Source of the DNA: Protula sp. h YS-2021
Lineage: Eukaryota > Annelida > Polychaeta > Sabellida > Serpulidae
Length of the DNA stretch: 64,000 nucleotides
NCBI GenBank assembly: GCA_949752745.1
Contig: OX457028.1
Coordinates: 23,374,218 to 23,438,217, forward strand
Direction of reading: 5' to 3'
This document shows, piece by piece, positions 1 to 13,346 of the stretch. Each line of letters starts with the position of its first letter. The stretch's first letter is position 1. A model generated the notes under the pieces. The model was not told the DNA's origin, searched no databases, and saw only the letters and a list, made by a program, of their open reading frames with translations. The translations under genes were made by a program, and so were the position numbers.

Positions 1-462
1 TACATGAAATTCATCATAGCGAATTAAAGAAAAAATGCAAATTTGCTTTTCAGTAGAGTATAAAGTTTGGTCCTGGAACACGTGGATGACTAGAAACATT
101 AAATGAAGTCACCCTATCCACGGCAACGGAAGTGACGCCAATGTTTTCACGTGGAAAAGGAGGCCGCCGTTGCCATAGTAACTGTCACATTTTTGCGCTC
201 CAAAAATTAAACATTTTCCAATCCTCTTTGCTGCATAAAAAATGACACCCATGGAATTTCCCAGGGAATTTCCCTCCGGTTTTAAGCAGAGCTACGCGTG
301 ATTATAACTGACGATACAGAGTAAATACGTCGGATTTTGGTTGATTAAGGAAGCTGAAACAACGCCTACCTCCTGACGATGTACAGATGCCGAGAAAATA
401 TATATCTAGAATCGCCTCCTAGACCGTGACAATCAGTCATAAGGGGTCGTGCTCATTCCCCC

Positions 463-930
463 GACAAGGTACTCCACCCTTGGGTCATCCCGTAAAGAAG
501 GATATTAAGAAGTCAACTTGCATTAATATGTTTTTCTAAAGTAGGTAGGAAAAAACTTCTGATGAAATTCGCTCGTGAAATTGGCATATTTTTTGTCAAT
601 ATTCGAAACGACTTGTAATTGCTTCCATTTCCTGTGAGCGATAACATGATGAGGATGTTGTTTGATTGTGATCTCTAAATCATACTACTTAGATTTTCAG
701 ATGGGTTGTTTGTGCGTCGGAGAATATCGGGTTTTTGTGTGACGAAAAGCAACGTGGCTTATACAAAGTCTATTCATCGTTGTTTCAAAACACGTTGATT
801 AGACTCTGATCTATACTCGCTTCCAACCAAGTATAACTGGATTTAATACTGCGATTAGTCGGATTAACGTCGCAACCTCAAATCGAAGTTTGATTGACGT
901 CGGAATGGTTACTTGGTATCCTCAGTCTAG
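463..930 (+). repeat. Dispersed ACGTTG-rich repeat, copy 1
   Basis: Shares CCCTTGGGTCATCC, TTAAGAAGTCAA, TTGCTTCCATTTCC and GAGCGATAACATGATG in the same order with 63071-63370, then continues with several AACGT/ACGTT words. Confidence 0.7.
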
Positions 931-2029
931 ACACAACAAATCGATTGGGCATTTTGCTGAAAGTTTTGCGAACAACTCTTCGACTGTGAAAAGAAACAAC
1001 AAAAATGCAATAAAAAGTTTTCCTGCATTTTCCTGAATTTATGAGTCGAAAATAGACATAAAATCTGATTTTCTTTCACTTACCCAATTCAAGTTCTATG
1101 TGGCACAAGTATCCATCTAAGCACACGTCCTGTATCGGTGACCTCCAGTCGTAAGAATTTGTACTTTAACATAGGAGGTCGTTAAGATAAGGAGGACAAA
1201 GTGACATGAGGCGGACAGTATATGCAGCGTTGCTAGTGCTTATCTCATCTCAGCTGTGATTGCAATGAGCTGAATACATAAAGTAGACCGATTTCACTAT
1301 CGAGTACCGAAATTGACACTTGGGAGCCCAACTCATCATCATGAACAGCTAAATAATTTAGGATTTCGAATGGATCTTCTCTTTAAAAGTAATGTCAGGA
1401 TGCCAGTTTCACGAAAACTTACAAAAATATCAAGACCTGGATTATCTTCATGTAAAATTCCAATAAATTTAACAAAAATTGTTCAATGAGGTAGCTCTGA
1501 AGGAAAACAAGATGTTCCGTTCACGCAACTGGCGGAAAATGGCTAATCGCCAAAAAGTAAAAAATAACATGCACCTCCCCTTCCATTGAACAATATTTCC
1601 ATAATTTTTTTTGCAATTCAATCCAAAGCATTTAAATAAAGCTTTCAGTTTTAACGGACATAGGGGCAGACGGTCGACAGAGGTCATACATGCGTATTGT
1701 TCCGTAAATATTCCCAGTCGTAAGTTTTACCTTTTTTACGCACAGAGAAAAATCACGCTCACATTGCGTAACTTTTCCCTGTCCTTAAATTTTCCCTTTG
1801 TATTGATTGTCGGCATTTTGTAATTTGCTTATAGTTTCGATGTCGCAATGTTTATTGGAACATAAGATTTTGAATGCTCGGTGTGGGAGGGGGGAAGTAC
1901 CAGAGAAACGAGCTGGGGAAGGACGGGAGACGGGAAGGGCCAAGGGAAAAGGACCAGTGGAAACGGATGGGGAAAGGCCGGGGGCTGTCCCAGAGAAGAA
2001 GTGCCGGTGTAAAGGGCCTAAATTGGAGC

Positions 2030-2610
2030 TTGAGGCCATGTCGAAATGGCTTTTTTCGGATAGTGGCTTAGAAAAGCCTTTGTGTAAGAACTCCACGTCA
2101 CTTTTGTTGTTGAGATGATTATGCTGCTGAAGCGTAAATATGCCATTTGAACTTAAAATTCCATTAAGAATATCCGTTTGGTTTTATTACTAAAATGTTT
2201 TGTGTGTGGTCTGAGGTGTAAAATTGCGATTTCCATGTATATTCTTTTGGGTTGATAGTTCAAAGAAAGAAAGAAGGACTTTTCTACGAATGGTGCTTAG
2301 AAAAGTCCTGTGAAATCCATGTTCAGTTTCATTGTTGAAGTGACTTTTGTACGCCCTTTGGCGAAAAAATACTATCTCAACTTACTAATAGATTAACACG
2401 TATATTCTTTGGGGGTTGAAAGTTCAAAGAAAAGAAAGGACTCTTTCATGGATCGTGTGAACAGTTCTGCGAGTAGAAATCCATATCTAATTTTGCTGTT
2501 GTAGGTTTTTTAGTAAAAAAAAGAACTTTTCTAGTTATAGTGGCGTAGGAAAGTCCTGTGCCTAAGAAGTTCATGTGTAGTTTAGTTGTTGAAATAACAG
2601 GCTGTTTCCA
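2030..2610 (+). repeat. Degenerate tandem array of stem-loop units
   Basis: Three to four units, two of them starting with GTATATTCTTTtGGGTTGAnAG near 2237 and 2400. The best unit has a perfect 11-bp stem AGGACTTTTCT (2275-2285) / AGAAAAGTCCT (2299-2309) round GTGCTT; related hairpins occur near 2047-2075 and 2522-2557. Confidence 0.6.
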
Positions 2611-2988
2611 CGTACAATTTACCTGTGAACTCACCATCTCTAATTTTCTTCCCATTGGCTGTTTCATTGCAATTTGTTCCTCTTTATAGAGGGAGACATA
2701 ATGTTTAAAACTGAATTTTAGCGACTCATGCAAAACTTACGCTCCTGCAGGGTAAGTTTTCGCTGCATAGCACCCGTAGATAAGGTCTTTTCCATGTATA
2801 TGAAATCTGACAGGTAATGCGTTGACAGGCAAATTCTAAGGGCTTGGATGTAGAAAAGGCCTTTTGTACGTAAAAACAGGCTATTTCTACGTGTAGACAA
2901 AACTTATGCAACATGTATAGCCCATGTCGCCGTAAATCACCTGGCTAAAACCTAACGGAATGCGTTGCAAACACAAACACCTTAATTT

Positions 2989-3075
2989 ACAGCAATAAGT
3001 GTTGGTTATTGAATGGCCACGAGTACTGTACGGAATGTGCTGTGCCAGAGTGCCATTCAATAACTAACTTGCTGT
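2989..3075. other. 87-nt imperfect hairpin
   Basis: ACAGCAA pairs with TTGCTGT and GTTGGTTATTGAATGGC pairs with GCCATTCAATAACTAAC (one G-T pair), with a 5-nt bulge on the 5' arm and a 34-nt loop: 24 paired bases. Size is like an animal pre-miRNA; no known miRNA seed is recognised. Confidence 0.5.
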
Positions 3076-4517
3076 ATTGTCTCTTTTGTTTTCGAGATCG
3101 ACCCTGTTTGACACTTTTAAAGAAAGAAGGGGGCGGGGAGTAGTTTTCACGCATTGTCTGCATTGTCTAAATTAGTGCCTCACCTGTTTTGAAGAATCTC
3201 ATTCACTCTGGTTGAGTCGGGTTTTGAATTTAAACCCATGTTCAATAATAAGTTAAAAAGAGGATATGGAAGCCAATTTCAGCATTTTAATAGTGTGATT
3301 TCAGACGAGGATTTGCTACTTATACCAATTAAAACATTATTTAATCCATCTAAATTGGAATCCGACAGTAGCGGTGTCGCACCGCAGAATAAGAGATATA
3401 GCATTATTACGGAAAGTAAACAGGAAGAAACCTTTAAAAAGTCGGATACCGAAAAATACCCGGCAAAATACATCATGGGGATTTAAGACATACTTGTACA
3501 GTAATATTTAAAGGTAAATTTGCAGCTCTGTTTTTTGTTTAAATAACGGGGGTGGGGGTGTTAGGGTTGTGGTAGGGGTGGTGATGGTCAGGGATGAGCG
3601 GATGGTCAGGTCTTTTTTAATGTCTAGCACCTTTTTTCTTGTTTAACAATGCAGCATTTTCTATATTTCACTCGCTGTATGTCTGTATTGGAATCAGACG
3701 GGGCTGTATGGGATTTATTTCACCGTATTTTGGTCGAGAAAACAAAGAGACATGCAGCAACGATCAAACATACACCTGAATTGTGATTAAGCTGAGAAGT
3801 AAACTCGACCATTTTACACCCTCGTTCAAGACCTGTTCAAAGAGCCAAAAACAATTTAAACCACCATGCCTGAGGTCAATGCATTTGTTACTACACTATT
3901 CAGCACTCTGCTTATGACGTCAAACAGCTCAAGCTATGCAGGTGCTCAAAGTCAGTATGGTTGTACCCCTGTTGCTTTAGCGTCAAACTTGTGCTTTGTG
4001 GTGACATGTGCTAGACGTGTGGGGCATATCAGTTGAGAGAGATAATCTCTGATGTTTATTCTCCAACGTCTTCTGTACAAGCTGAGGTGAAATTCCGCAT
4101 TAAGTCGTTCGCAAAAGGATACATTAGAAATGACAGCCCTGCGATTTCATAGGTTAAGAAACAGGTCATCAAGGTGCCCCTTTCAAAAACGTAATTTGCT
4201 CTTAAGCTGTACAAGATACTTCACTTTGAAAATTTCATGACGTCATGAGCGCTGATGATGAGGTCACAGGTCAACAAATTTATATGTGTGCAAAGTTGGA
4301 ATTTCCGAGCTTTAGCCAATTCTGAGGAGATGAACGGAGACAATCAGTGAGGAGGAAAACGAAAAAAAAGAGAAACTATCGAAATGCCTAGTAAAGCAAA
4401 CACTCCTTGGGATTTTCAGTTCTAAATATAAATCAACTCTCTCATTGGACTCAGCGGGCTCCCCACAACACTGTAAATATACATGCATGAGTGGATTCTC
4501 AATAAAACAGAATAATT

Positions 4518-7300
4518 TTGAGATTGAAACTTTTTATGTCTATTTATCCAGGGGGAGGGTATGGAGTACTCAATGTCATATGTGTTACGAACTATACGTC
4601 ATTTGAACACCAACGGATCCAGACTATTGCAAAAGGCACCAAAATACATTTTAGTGTGATTTATCGAACACCACCGTCTTCGAAAAACGGAATTAGTAAG
4701 ACGCTGTTTGTCCACGAATTTGCCAACCTTCTTGAAGTACTTGTCATACAGGTAGAAAAGCTAATACTTTTAAGAGACTTTAACATCCACTAGGACAATA
4801 TTAGCGACGGAGAAACTAAACAATTTACTGATCTTCTGAACTCTTTTGGTCTCCCTCAACACGTAAATCAACCCACCCACAACCGAGGCCATACCATAGA
4901 TTTTATTCTATCGCGTGTGGACGATAATCTAGTGTGTGAAATATTAGTCTGTGAATCTATTTCTGATCACAGTGCCATCAAAGCCTACCTGAGAATACAA
5001 AAGCTAACACTACAACAGAAAACAGTGCAATATCGAAAAATCAACGCAATACCATTGGAATCGTTAAGACAAGATATTTTAAATTGAAACCTAGTTAAAG
5101 CCCCAAGCAACCACAGTGATGATCAGGTAAACCAATATAACCAAATTTTGGCGGAACTTCTAGATAAGTATGCACCCCTTAAAACATCAACAGTAACTGT
5201 TAGACCACAAGCTGCTTGGTACACCCCTGAAATTAATGAGATAAAAAAACTACACCGAAAACTTGAAAACCAGTGGTGAAAAAGCAAGACGCAAACAAAC
5301 AGAAACCTGTTCAATTCAGCTCATGCTAAAGTAGTTAATCTCATGGATAAAGCCAAAAAATTTATACTAACAAAATTATTCAATGTGGGAGTGACCAAAA
5401 AAGACTTTTTAAAATTATTAACGAGCTTTTCTGCAAAACACACGAATCGTCGTTGCCTGAAAATAAAACAAGTGAAGAACTTTCTAATGAATTCAATCAG
5501 TATTTTGTTACTAAAATAGAATTAATACGTAATGACCTAAAGTAAAAAGAGGTATTTCATGCACCGTTACCAGAACCACAGCCATCCACTTTGTTTAACC
5601 AGTTTCAAAATGTGACAACAGACCAGCTGAAACATTATATCGGTAAAATTAGCAATGCGTCCTGTGTCCTGGATTCACTACTTAAAGCTGTTTTGAAGAA
5701 ATACCTAGATATACTCCTACTTACAATCTTAAACCTAACCAACCTCTCCCCATCGTCAGAAGCCTTTCTGGAACTACTGAAAAAGGCAGTTGTAAAACCA
5801 CATTTGAAGAAACCAAACTTGGACAAAAACAACCTTAAAAACTACCGGCCAATATCAAACATCCCTTTTTATCTAACATCATCGAAGAGGCAGTAATATC
5901 ACAATTGGACAACCACATGTCCCACAGTAGTCTTCATGAGCCATGTCAGTCGGCATACAGGGCCCACCAAAGTACTGAAACGGCATTTGTACGCATCCAA
6001 AATGATATACTAAACGATCTCGACAACCACCGTGGTGTGGTACTAGTTTTACTAGACCTCTACGCGGCATTTGACACTAGACCACAAGATTTTAATTGAT
6101 CGTCTCGGGAACCACTTTGGGGTCAGAGGATCAGCCCTTGGCTGGTTTCGTAGTTACCACAATAAGGGAACGCAGCCGGTCTGTGTTCTGGGGGCTACAT
6201 CCGAATCAGTAACTCTACAGTTCGGTGGACCACAAGGCTCCCTAATGGGTGCTGAAGACTATAAGGTTTATACTTACTGGTAGGAGACATCATCAGGAAA
6301 AATGGTTTTCGATTCAAGATATATGCTAATGATACCCAGTTATACGTATCTTTGAACATACAGGATAACTCTGATCTCAGTGAAGCAACTAGATGCATGG
6401 AACTATATATATTAGATATTAAGATCTGGATCACCGTAAACTTGTTAAAGCTGAATGCTGAGAAGACTGAAGTCTTAAGACTGATAATGAAACCCCCACA
6501 CTATCTGGAAAAGGTCGAAAACAGAACACTAGTTATTGATGGTTCCGCTGTGCATCTCTCAGATAGTGCCCGAAATATTGGTGTAAATTTTGGCCGTACT
6601 ATGTCTCTACACAGCCATATTTCGAATGTTTGTAAGATGTGTCCGTATCAACTCCGCAATATCTACCCTATTAGACGTTTTATTATGGTGGAGGCATGTG
6701 AATCACTAGTGCATACTCTGATAAGCTCCAGATTGGATTCCGCCAATGCACTACTATATGGATTGCCAAAATATGCAATTAACCGCCTACAGCGAATACA
6801 GAACATGGCTGCACGAGTAATAGTTCAATCACGAAAATTCGAATGTGTAACACCAATCCTATATTCCCTACACTGGCCACCAGTTCAGCAAAGGATAATT
6901 TTTAATATATTAGTGCTACCTTTTAAATCCACACACAATATGGCCCCTCCATACATCCAAGAACTGCTTTCAATTTACCCGGGTTTGCTGAACCCACTTT
7001 CAACATACCAAGATACAACACGGAACGACATGGCAAGCTATGTTTTTCTCATGCGACGCCAGTCCTGTGGAATGACTTACTGAAACACATCTGGGAGGAG
7101 ACATCATTTGTCAATTTAAAAAAAAGAACTGAAGACCCATCTTTTTAGAACAGCATTTTATAGTTTTTCTAGCCAAAGTGTTTGTAAATATAACTAGTCA
7201 CTTTAGCCAGTCAGTTTTGGCGTACTTCGTTGTAAATTGTGTTCTCAGTTGCTTAGTTGTATTTTTAACTCTATATTGTAATGGTGTCATTGAACATTTG
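4518..7300 (+). pseudogene. Degenerate CR1/L2-type LINE (endonuclease plus reverse transcriptase)
   Basis: A 5'-truncated non-LTR retrotransposon read in fragments through frameshifts and stops. Endonuclease C-terminal half: LLRDFNIH, then HNRGHTIDFIL and SDHSAIKAYL (4.77-5.0 kb). Reverse transcriptase: NLKNYRPISNIPF (5.8 kb), SAYRAHQSTETAFVRIQNDI and VLVLLDLYAAFD (5.95-6.08 kb), FGGPQGSLMG (6.2 kb), then YANDTQLYVSL (6.33 kb), where relatives have YADD, so a catalytic Asp is lost. The longest open piece, 6352-7083, is the C-terminal RT/thumb region ending near PPYIQELLSIY. Exact 3' end is not clear. Confidence 0.88.
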
Positions 7301-10300
7301 TTTTAAATAGATACTGGCACCTTAAATCCTTTTTACAGTTGCAGTTACCATGACAATATCTTTGTTCCTGAGCATGTTCAAGGTGACCGAGTATTTTTAG
7401 CCAATCATGTGCGCCAGCGTCGTGGTAATGCACTATATTTAGTAAACCAATCAAAGTAGAGTATGCTGATAATTATATACAGCTTTACAGCATCATTCAT
7501 CAACAGAATTTGTGCAAGACACTCTAAAATCACCAATTATTGAAAAATGCAATAGAGAGAGAGAGAGAGAGAGAATGATGCTATGAAGAGTTTAACTGGT
7601 CAAGCTGGAAAGAGAACCAATATCATTTCTTAACTTCAAAAATGCCATCCACCCCCATATACGCTAAGGGATTATATTGGCAATATACCCATCTTCTCAC
7701 ATTGGATATCATTCTTAAAGCAAATACATTATTTTACATGCTGAATATTTGTCTTAAACGTATGCAACAGGAAATGTCACAGCAAAAATGAAGAAGAACA
7801 CTATTAAATTTTACAAGCGGAACAGTTTACCTCATCTGAAAACAAAGAAACGTTTAAAATTCAACAACAATGGCTTAGACAACGCTACTTACAACTGGAA
7901 AAAGAAATATGGCATGAACATTTTAAAACAATGTTGATCGCGTTCAAAACGTGCAAAATAATGATATTACGTTCATAAGGTGAAAGAAGTATAATCTCAA
8001 AATATTTGCATAAATTATCCATCAGCTGAACACCCGCTCTCTCCCGTATGAAAGCTTAAGATGTGGTGCAAAGAATTTCAATGTTTGTGCAATTGAATTA
8101 CAAAGCTCTTGTAAAATGCCATGTTTATTACCCTTGAGATTGAAAAGGACATTGAAAATGGTAAAATATATACAATGAGAAGTTGTTTTGAATTACCTCT
8201 GTGGTATTTGGCAGAAAATTAAATTTTCATTTGAGCAAATTCAAGAAATTGAAAACGCATATCGGATGTGTCAGAAATATTTTACAATAACCGTGAAAGT
8301 TTCAGCAGTTATAAACAATGGTTATTTCCTGGAATTCTCATTACAGATATGATCGGAAGGATCGTCTTAGTTTTGGGACCAAGATTAATCATTAGGTATC
8401 AATCTTCAAAACAACTATATGGTAAGACAAAATTCCCCTCTTTTATTAAACGAAGAATGTGTAAATGTCTCACAAAAATATCGGTATTAATCGTGTTTGC
8501 ATGTGGGAAAGACCAAAACCTCAGTAACCCGTTATCCGTTTTGTACAGATTTCTTCGTAAATGGTGATGAGTGGAAATTGTTTTTGAAATACTGCTTTAA
8601 TGACTAGACTGATCTGAAACAAGTTATGGAACAGAACACCTCCTGGAGCGATGAATTTTTATTAAAAAGATTTGGTTGACGTATGGCTAATATTCAAGGA
8701 GAAAATACTTAAAGAGAATTCACTTATTTGTATAACAAAGAGCTGTCTACGAGTATGACTGAGCACTTATAGGATTCACTAGCTGAAATGTTAGGCATGG
8801 TTTGTTCATGGTGTTAATTGGGCTTGCTAAAATGTGTTAAAACCTTAAGGTAGGGCTGTAATATTGTGGACTTGACCGATGTTGTGAAAGCTTTCGATGT
8901 TAAAAAAGGAGCAATGAAATATTTAATTAAGGGAACACTTTTCCAGATAATGTCATTGCAAAGAGCCATATGAATGACATTCATAATTTCGAAGCCAGTC
9001 AGCAGCAAGCACTGAATCAACCTGAAAGAGAGCAAAGTCTAAAACTTCTTACAAATTTTATCTTAATCAGAACCAAAAATTAAATAAAATTTGTAGAGTG
9101 AGTTAGCAAGACACATGGGTGTTAACAATAACGATATTCTCAATTAAATTTCCAAAACCATTCAAGATCTTAACACAGAAGCTCATGAATTTGAAAAAGA
9201 TGGTTTAAGCTGGAATTTAGATGAAACTGAAAATATTCACACGACAGCATGCCAACCGCTTGTCATTTATTGCAAGATAATATTTACCAACTTTACACGA
9301 CTAAGAATCAAAAGCAAAGACGTAAATTTGCTGATGATAAAAAGTTCGAAGTCGCATTATTTTGCTGCTATGATTTTTTTTACTTTTTATTTAGTCTGGA
9401 AGTGCGCGTCATATGGAAATAGGAGGTAAAACAGCCTTAAAAAGTGAAATTTCCTGAAAAGGCAGAGGTTAATAGATTTAATTAAAAATCTTGCACCCCC
9501 AATTATATACTAAATTACAAAATACAAGTACCCAGCAGCAAGGAATCATTTAAGGTAAGATATTTACATCCCTAGAAGATTTGTTTTGTAATCTCAAAGT
9601 CTTATTGCCAATATAGTATTTTTCAACATTTCTAATATGATTTTGTAATTCAATTAGCATTAGCATTTAAACATGCAGAACTTAAATGGATGCGTAATCC
9701 TAAAAAATCTACTATCAGGTTTACTGTTTTTCTCTCAGCTTGTTTCATTCTAAACATACATCCATCTTAGCTACATAAATAAAATTCAAATTTAAGACAC
9801 TTTGATCCCCAACCGACTTAGTTGTTGAACCTCTTTTTTGTACACATGTATCAATAACTTCAACTAACTAGATTGTTTGTGTTTAATATATTTACTCTCA
9901 ACGCATTGTTTGAACAAAATATTTTCTATCGACTTCTATCGACTCTTACGGCGTCAAATTAATTGAAACACTGCTGTGATTTTCTTTATACAAGTACTCT
10001 GACATGAGTTAGAAACAATAGAATGCGGCAGGTCTGGAGCTCAGGCGAAAAGATTTGAATAAAATTCGTTACAAACGCAGACATTGCTTGTAGATGCTCT
10101 AAAATGTCCTCAGTTCTCGGTATATATTTGGTATATTTTCTCAAGTTCAATACCTCAAGTACCTCTGCGGTTAAATGAGTATTTCTGCAGTTAATGTGTG
10201 AAAATGTACTAGGGATTCAGTTTTATGCAGTCGTCTCTGAACAGCAATCCGTTGTATGATAACTCCTGTTATCATATAGTTATGACGAAAACGCCACCCC

Positions 10301-10444
10301 ACTCTCCCACGCCGTCTGTAATTCGTTCTTAACGTCGTCCATCAAATGCTAAATTCCAGAACCAAATTTTACCAAAACGTGAAAACCATTTCTACAACTT
10401 TTGATCAATCAAACGTATTTGACCACACAAATCATCCTCATTTC
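7301..10444. other. Intergenic between LINE relic and P element, no gene recognised
   Basis: AT-rich. The plus frame at 8268-8567 and a few broken frames nearby (7.8-9.3 kb) look like decayed coding sequence, perhaps another mobile element, but no motif could be assigned. Confidence 0.45.
7553..7574. repeat. Short GA microsatellite
   Basis: Eleven GA units in the region past the LINE end. Confidence 0.9.
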
Positions 10445-10479
10445 TATCAATCAAAGAATATCCATAACAAGAAGGGACA
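10445..10479 (+). repeat. P element left end: target duplication and terminal inverted repeat
   Basis: TATCAAT at 10445-10451 is followed by the 28-bp TIR at 10452-10479, identical in reverse complement to 13771-13798. Confidence 0.93.
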
Positions 10480-10507
10480 GCTGTGTGTTTTAGTGTAACA
10501 CAGCAGA

Positions 10508-10538
10508 GAGTAGCGCTATCTACCGGCCTAGGTGGCTA
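10508..10538 (+). repeat. P element subterminal inverted repeat, left copy
   Basis: AGTAGCGCTATCTACCGG plus CCTAGGTGGCTA; its reverse complement matches 13710-13740 at about 23 of 31 positions. It corresponds in place to the internal inverted repeats and transposase-binding region of P elements. Confidence 0.8.
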
Positions 10539-10573
10539 TACGGATGTAAACAAATAAACTGGCATTGAAAAAC

Positions 10574-13346
10574 ATGGCGGAACACGTGGTACACGTTTCG
10601 AAAAAAGTTAAAGGAAAAACTATTTGTGCAGCCTGGGATTGTAATAACTATAAGGAAGTAAGGAAGGATATATCATTCTTTTCATTTCCACGAGATAAAG
10701 CAAGGTAAGTTGCACATTTCTAATATTTTCACTGTTCTTTTACATGACATTGATTACTTTTAGCAATAATTTCAAACAGGTAGATCCTATTTCTATCAAA
10801 TGTTTTATATGTGTTGAAATAAAGAAACATTTAAACAGCGGCGGGGGGGGGGTGCAGCATTGACTTTTTTTATTTCATATAACTTGTACTTTTTTCACTG
10901 CAGATGCGACCAGTGGATTCAGAGCCTGCCACGTCGAGATCTGGATGGAAAAGCACCAGTAGATCTTCGAAACCGACGTGTGTGCGCCGAACATTTCGAA
11001 GACAGTCAGTTTATGAATGTCAAACAAAGAAACCGTTTAGTTTGGAATGCCGTACCGACCCTTATCAACAGCCCAAACCCGCCCTTGTCAATCGCAATTA
11101 AGCGCCCACCACCTCGTGAACGGATACTACAGTCGCCAGTGAAAAAATCGAGATATAATGCTTTGGAAACTAGTGACGAAACGGCAAAAATTCCGGAAAC
11201 TCCTACCACAAAACATTTGAAACGAAAAAATCAGACACTCAGGACTAAAATTTCACGACTTCGCCGCAGGTTAGTTACTCCCAGCAAACAACGCTCTCAC
11301 AAAGAAAAAGTGGATGCGGCAATTAAAACTGTATCTGAGGTGTTGACCGGATCCGTCCGTGAATTTTTTGTTGCCCAGATAAAAATGTCCGCACGGTCCA
11401 GTAAAGGTTATCGTTGGTCTGATCAGGATAAAGCGTTTGCATTAACTTTATATCACTGCAGTCCAAAAGGCTATAAACTTTTAGCAAAAACATTTGCTCT
11501 ACCCACCGTGAGGACACTAAAAAGATGCATGCAGAATATGAACATTGAACCAGGATTTCACCCAGCAATTTTTGAAGGTCTGAGGAATAAAGTCACCCAT
11601 ATGACTGATAAACAAAAACTGTCCGCTCTCGTATTTGATGAAATGTCAATTAAAGAACAGTTAGTGTATAACGTGCAAAATGACAAAATTGACGGTTTTG
11701 AAACGTTAAGTTCGGGGCCTTCAAAATATATCGCAAATCATGCGGGCGTATTTATGGTTCGCGGGTTAATTGAGAAATGGAAGCAGCCAGTAGGATATTT
11801 TTTGTCCAGTGGGCCGGTTTCGGCGATGAATCTGCAAAATTTAGTAAAGATGTGTATAACAAAGCTTCAAGAGATAGGCCTAAAAGTAAAGGTTTTAATT
11901 TGTGACCAGGGTAGTAATAACAGGTCAATGGTAGATAAGCTAGGGGTATCCATTGAGCGTCCTTTCTTTTTAGCTGATAACGAAAAAATATTTGTAACCT
12001 ATGACCCGCTCCATCTCATAAAAAATGTGAGTAATAATCTGAAAAAGTCGGGATTTATAGTGGATGAAAAAAGTGTCAAATGGGAATATATCGAAGAATT
12101 TTACAATTTTGATTCTCAACTTTCGATACGCCTTGCGCCTAAGTTGTCATCGAAACATATAGAATTGCCACCATTTTCTGGTATGAGGGTCAAACTGGCA
12201 ACACAAGTTTTAAGTCACACCGTAGCAGCTGGTATTACTACCCTTTGCACTTTAGGAAAAATGAATGCTGAAGCTTTACAAACAGCCGAATTTATCGAAA
12301 AATTTGACAAGTTGTTCGATATTTTTAATAGCAGTCAGCTGTCTTCATCCCATAGATTTCGTACAGCGATTACACAAGAATCACATCAATTTGAATTTTT
12401 AAACGAGTGTAGTAACTGGTTAACAAAAATTAAAAGAATTGACTCAAAGAGGTCACTCCCTTGTTTGAAAGGTTGGCAACTGTCCATAGCATGCTTAAAG
12501 CAGCTATGGGATGATTTACAAAAAAATCACAGTGTTAAATTTTTGTTAACCAATTGTCTCAATCAAGACTGCCTGGAGAATTTTTTTTCGATTATTCGTT
12601 TCAAAGGGAGTCATCGCGACAATCCCGATGCTGTACAATTTCGCGCTGCTTATCGTACAGTAGCAGTAGATTCTATGTTTATAAAGAGTGCAAATAGCAA
12701 TTGCGAAGAGGATTTCGATTGCTTTTTATTAAAGCTAAAAGGTTTTACAGAAATGCGCGAAAGCAGTCAAATAAGTCCTTTGTTACAGGACAATCAAATA
12801 AGCACCGAAATCCCTGGCGAAGTTTTAGATTTGTTGTCAGTTGCTGGTTCCTGTTTGTCACAATTATCGCTTCCAGAAGAAAATGTTGCAGTTTATTTAT
12901 CAGGGTACTTGGTTTCAAAAGCGAGAAAAAGGTATTCGTGTAGTGCTTGTTTTTCGAAGTGGTTAAATTCAGAAATCACCATGCCAGAAAATGACACAAA
13001 GCTCGTGTTTTTGAAGCAGAAAAAATATTGTGAATCTTCAAAGTTGATTGTCCCTTCAGACGAAGTGATAAATTTTGTAACCAAATGCGAATCACTGCTC
13101 AATAGCGTTTTCGAAAGTGTTATGCACGCTGATAAAATAAGAGGAAAACTATTCAGGCAAGTCTTAGATTCAGAAGATTTCGGTCAAGTTTCGTGTGGTT
13201 CGCAAAGCTGTGTTAAAGCGGCTAATTACATAACTAATTTGTATTTGACTGTTAAAATACACCACATTTTAAAAATGCAAAACAGAGAAATGCAGTTCAA
13301 AGCCGGTTCGCGAAATCGTAAAATAATGAAATTACAGCATGTATAA
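10574..13346 (+). CDS. P-element / THAP9-like transposase, two exons, 857 residues, intact
   Basis: Exons 10574-10704 and 10904-13346, split by a 199-bp intron (CAAG/GTAAGT..CACTGCAG). An ORF call starting at 10860 misses exon 1. N-terminal THAP zinc finger, residues about 18-98: C18-x4-C23, C71-x2-H74, with W48, F75 and the AVPT box at 93-96. A basic leucine-rich coiled coil follows (about 145-175). RNase-H-like catalytic core: LVFDEMSIKEQ (D289), VLICDQGSNN (D378), TYDPLHLIKN (D411) and DCLENFFSIIRFKGSH (E602) are the conserved acidic blocks; which of D378 and D411 is catalytic is not decided here. GYLVSKARKRYSC lies near the C-terminus. It cuts and joins element ends. Exon 1 supplies the first two zinc ligands, so splicing is required for DNA binding. 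Confidence 0.95.

Larger units (their letters stand above)
1..4517. other. Intergenic, no gene recognised
   Basis: Besides the repeat at 463-930, the stem-loop array and the 87-nt hairpin, I see no supported coding sequence. The ORFs at 1807-2118 and 3238-3486 are short, without family features. Confidence 0.6.

Noticed and set aside
1807..2118. 103-codon ORF with Gly/Arg/Lys-rich sequence
   Set aside because: Overlapping ORFs in three frames and a low-complexity purine-rich sequence; it runs into the stem-loop array.
5123..5314. Minus-strand ORF MNRFLFVCVLLFHHWF, looks like a signal peptide
   Set aside because: Shadow of the LINE on the other strand; no splice or domain support.
10860..10903. 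Start codon at 10860 for the transposase
   Set aside because: These 44 bases are intron and splice acceptor; using them removes the first two zinc ligands. The spliced start at 10574 gives a complete THAP domain.
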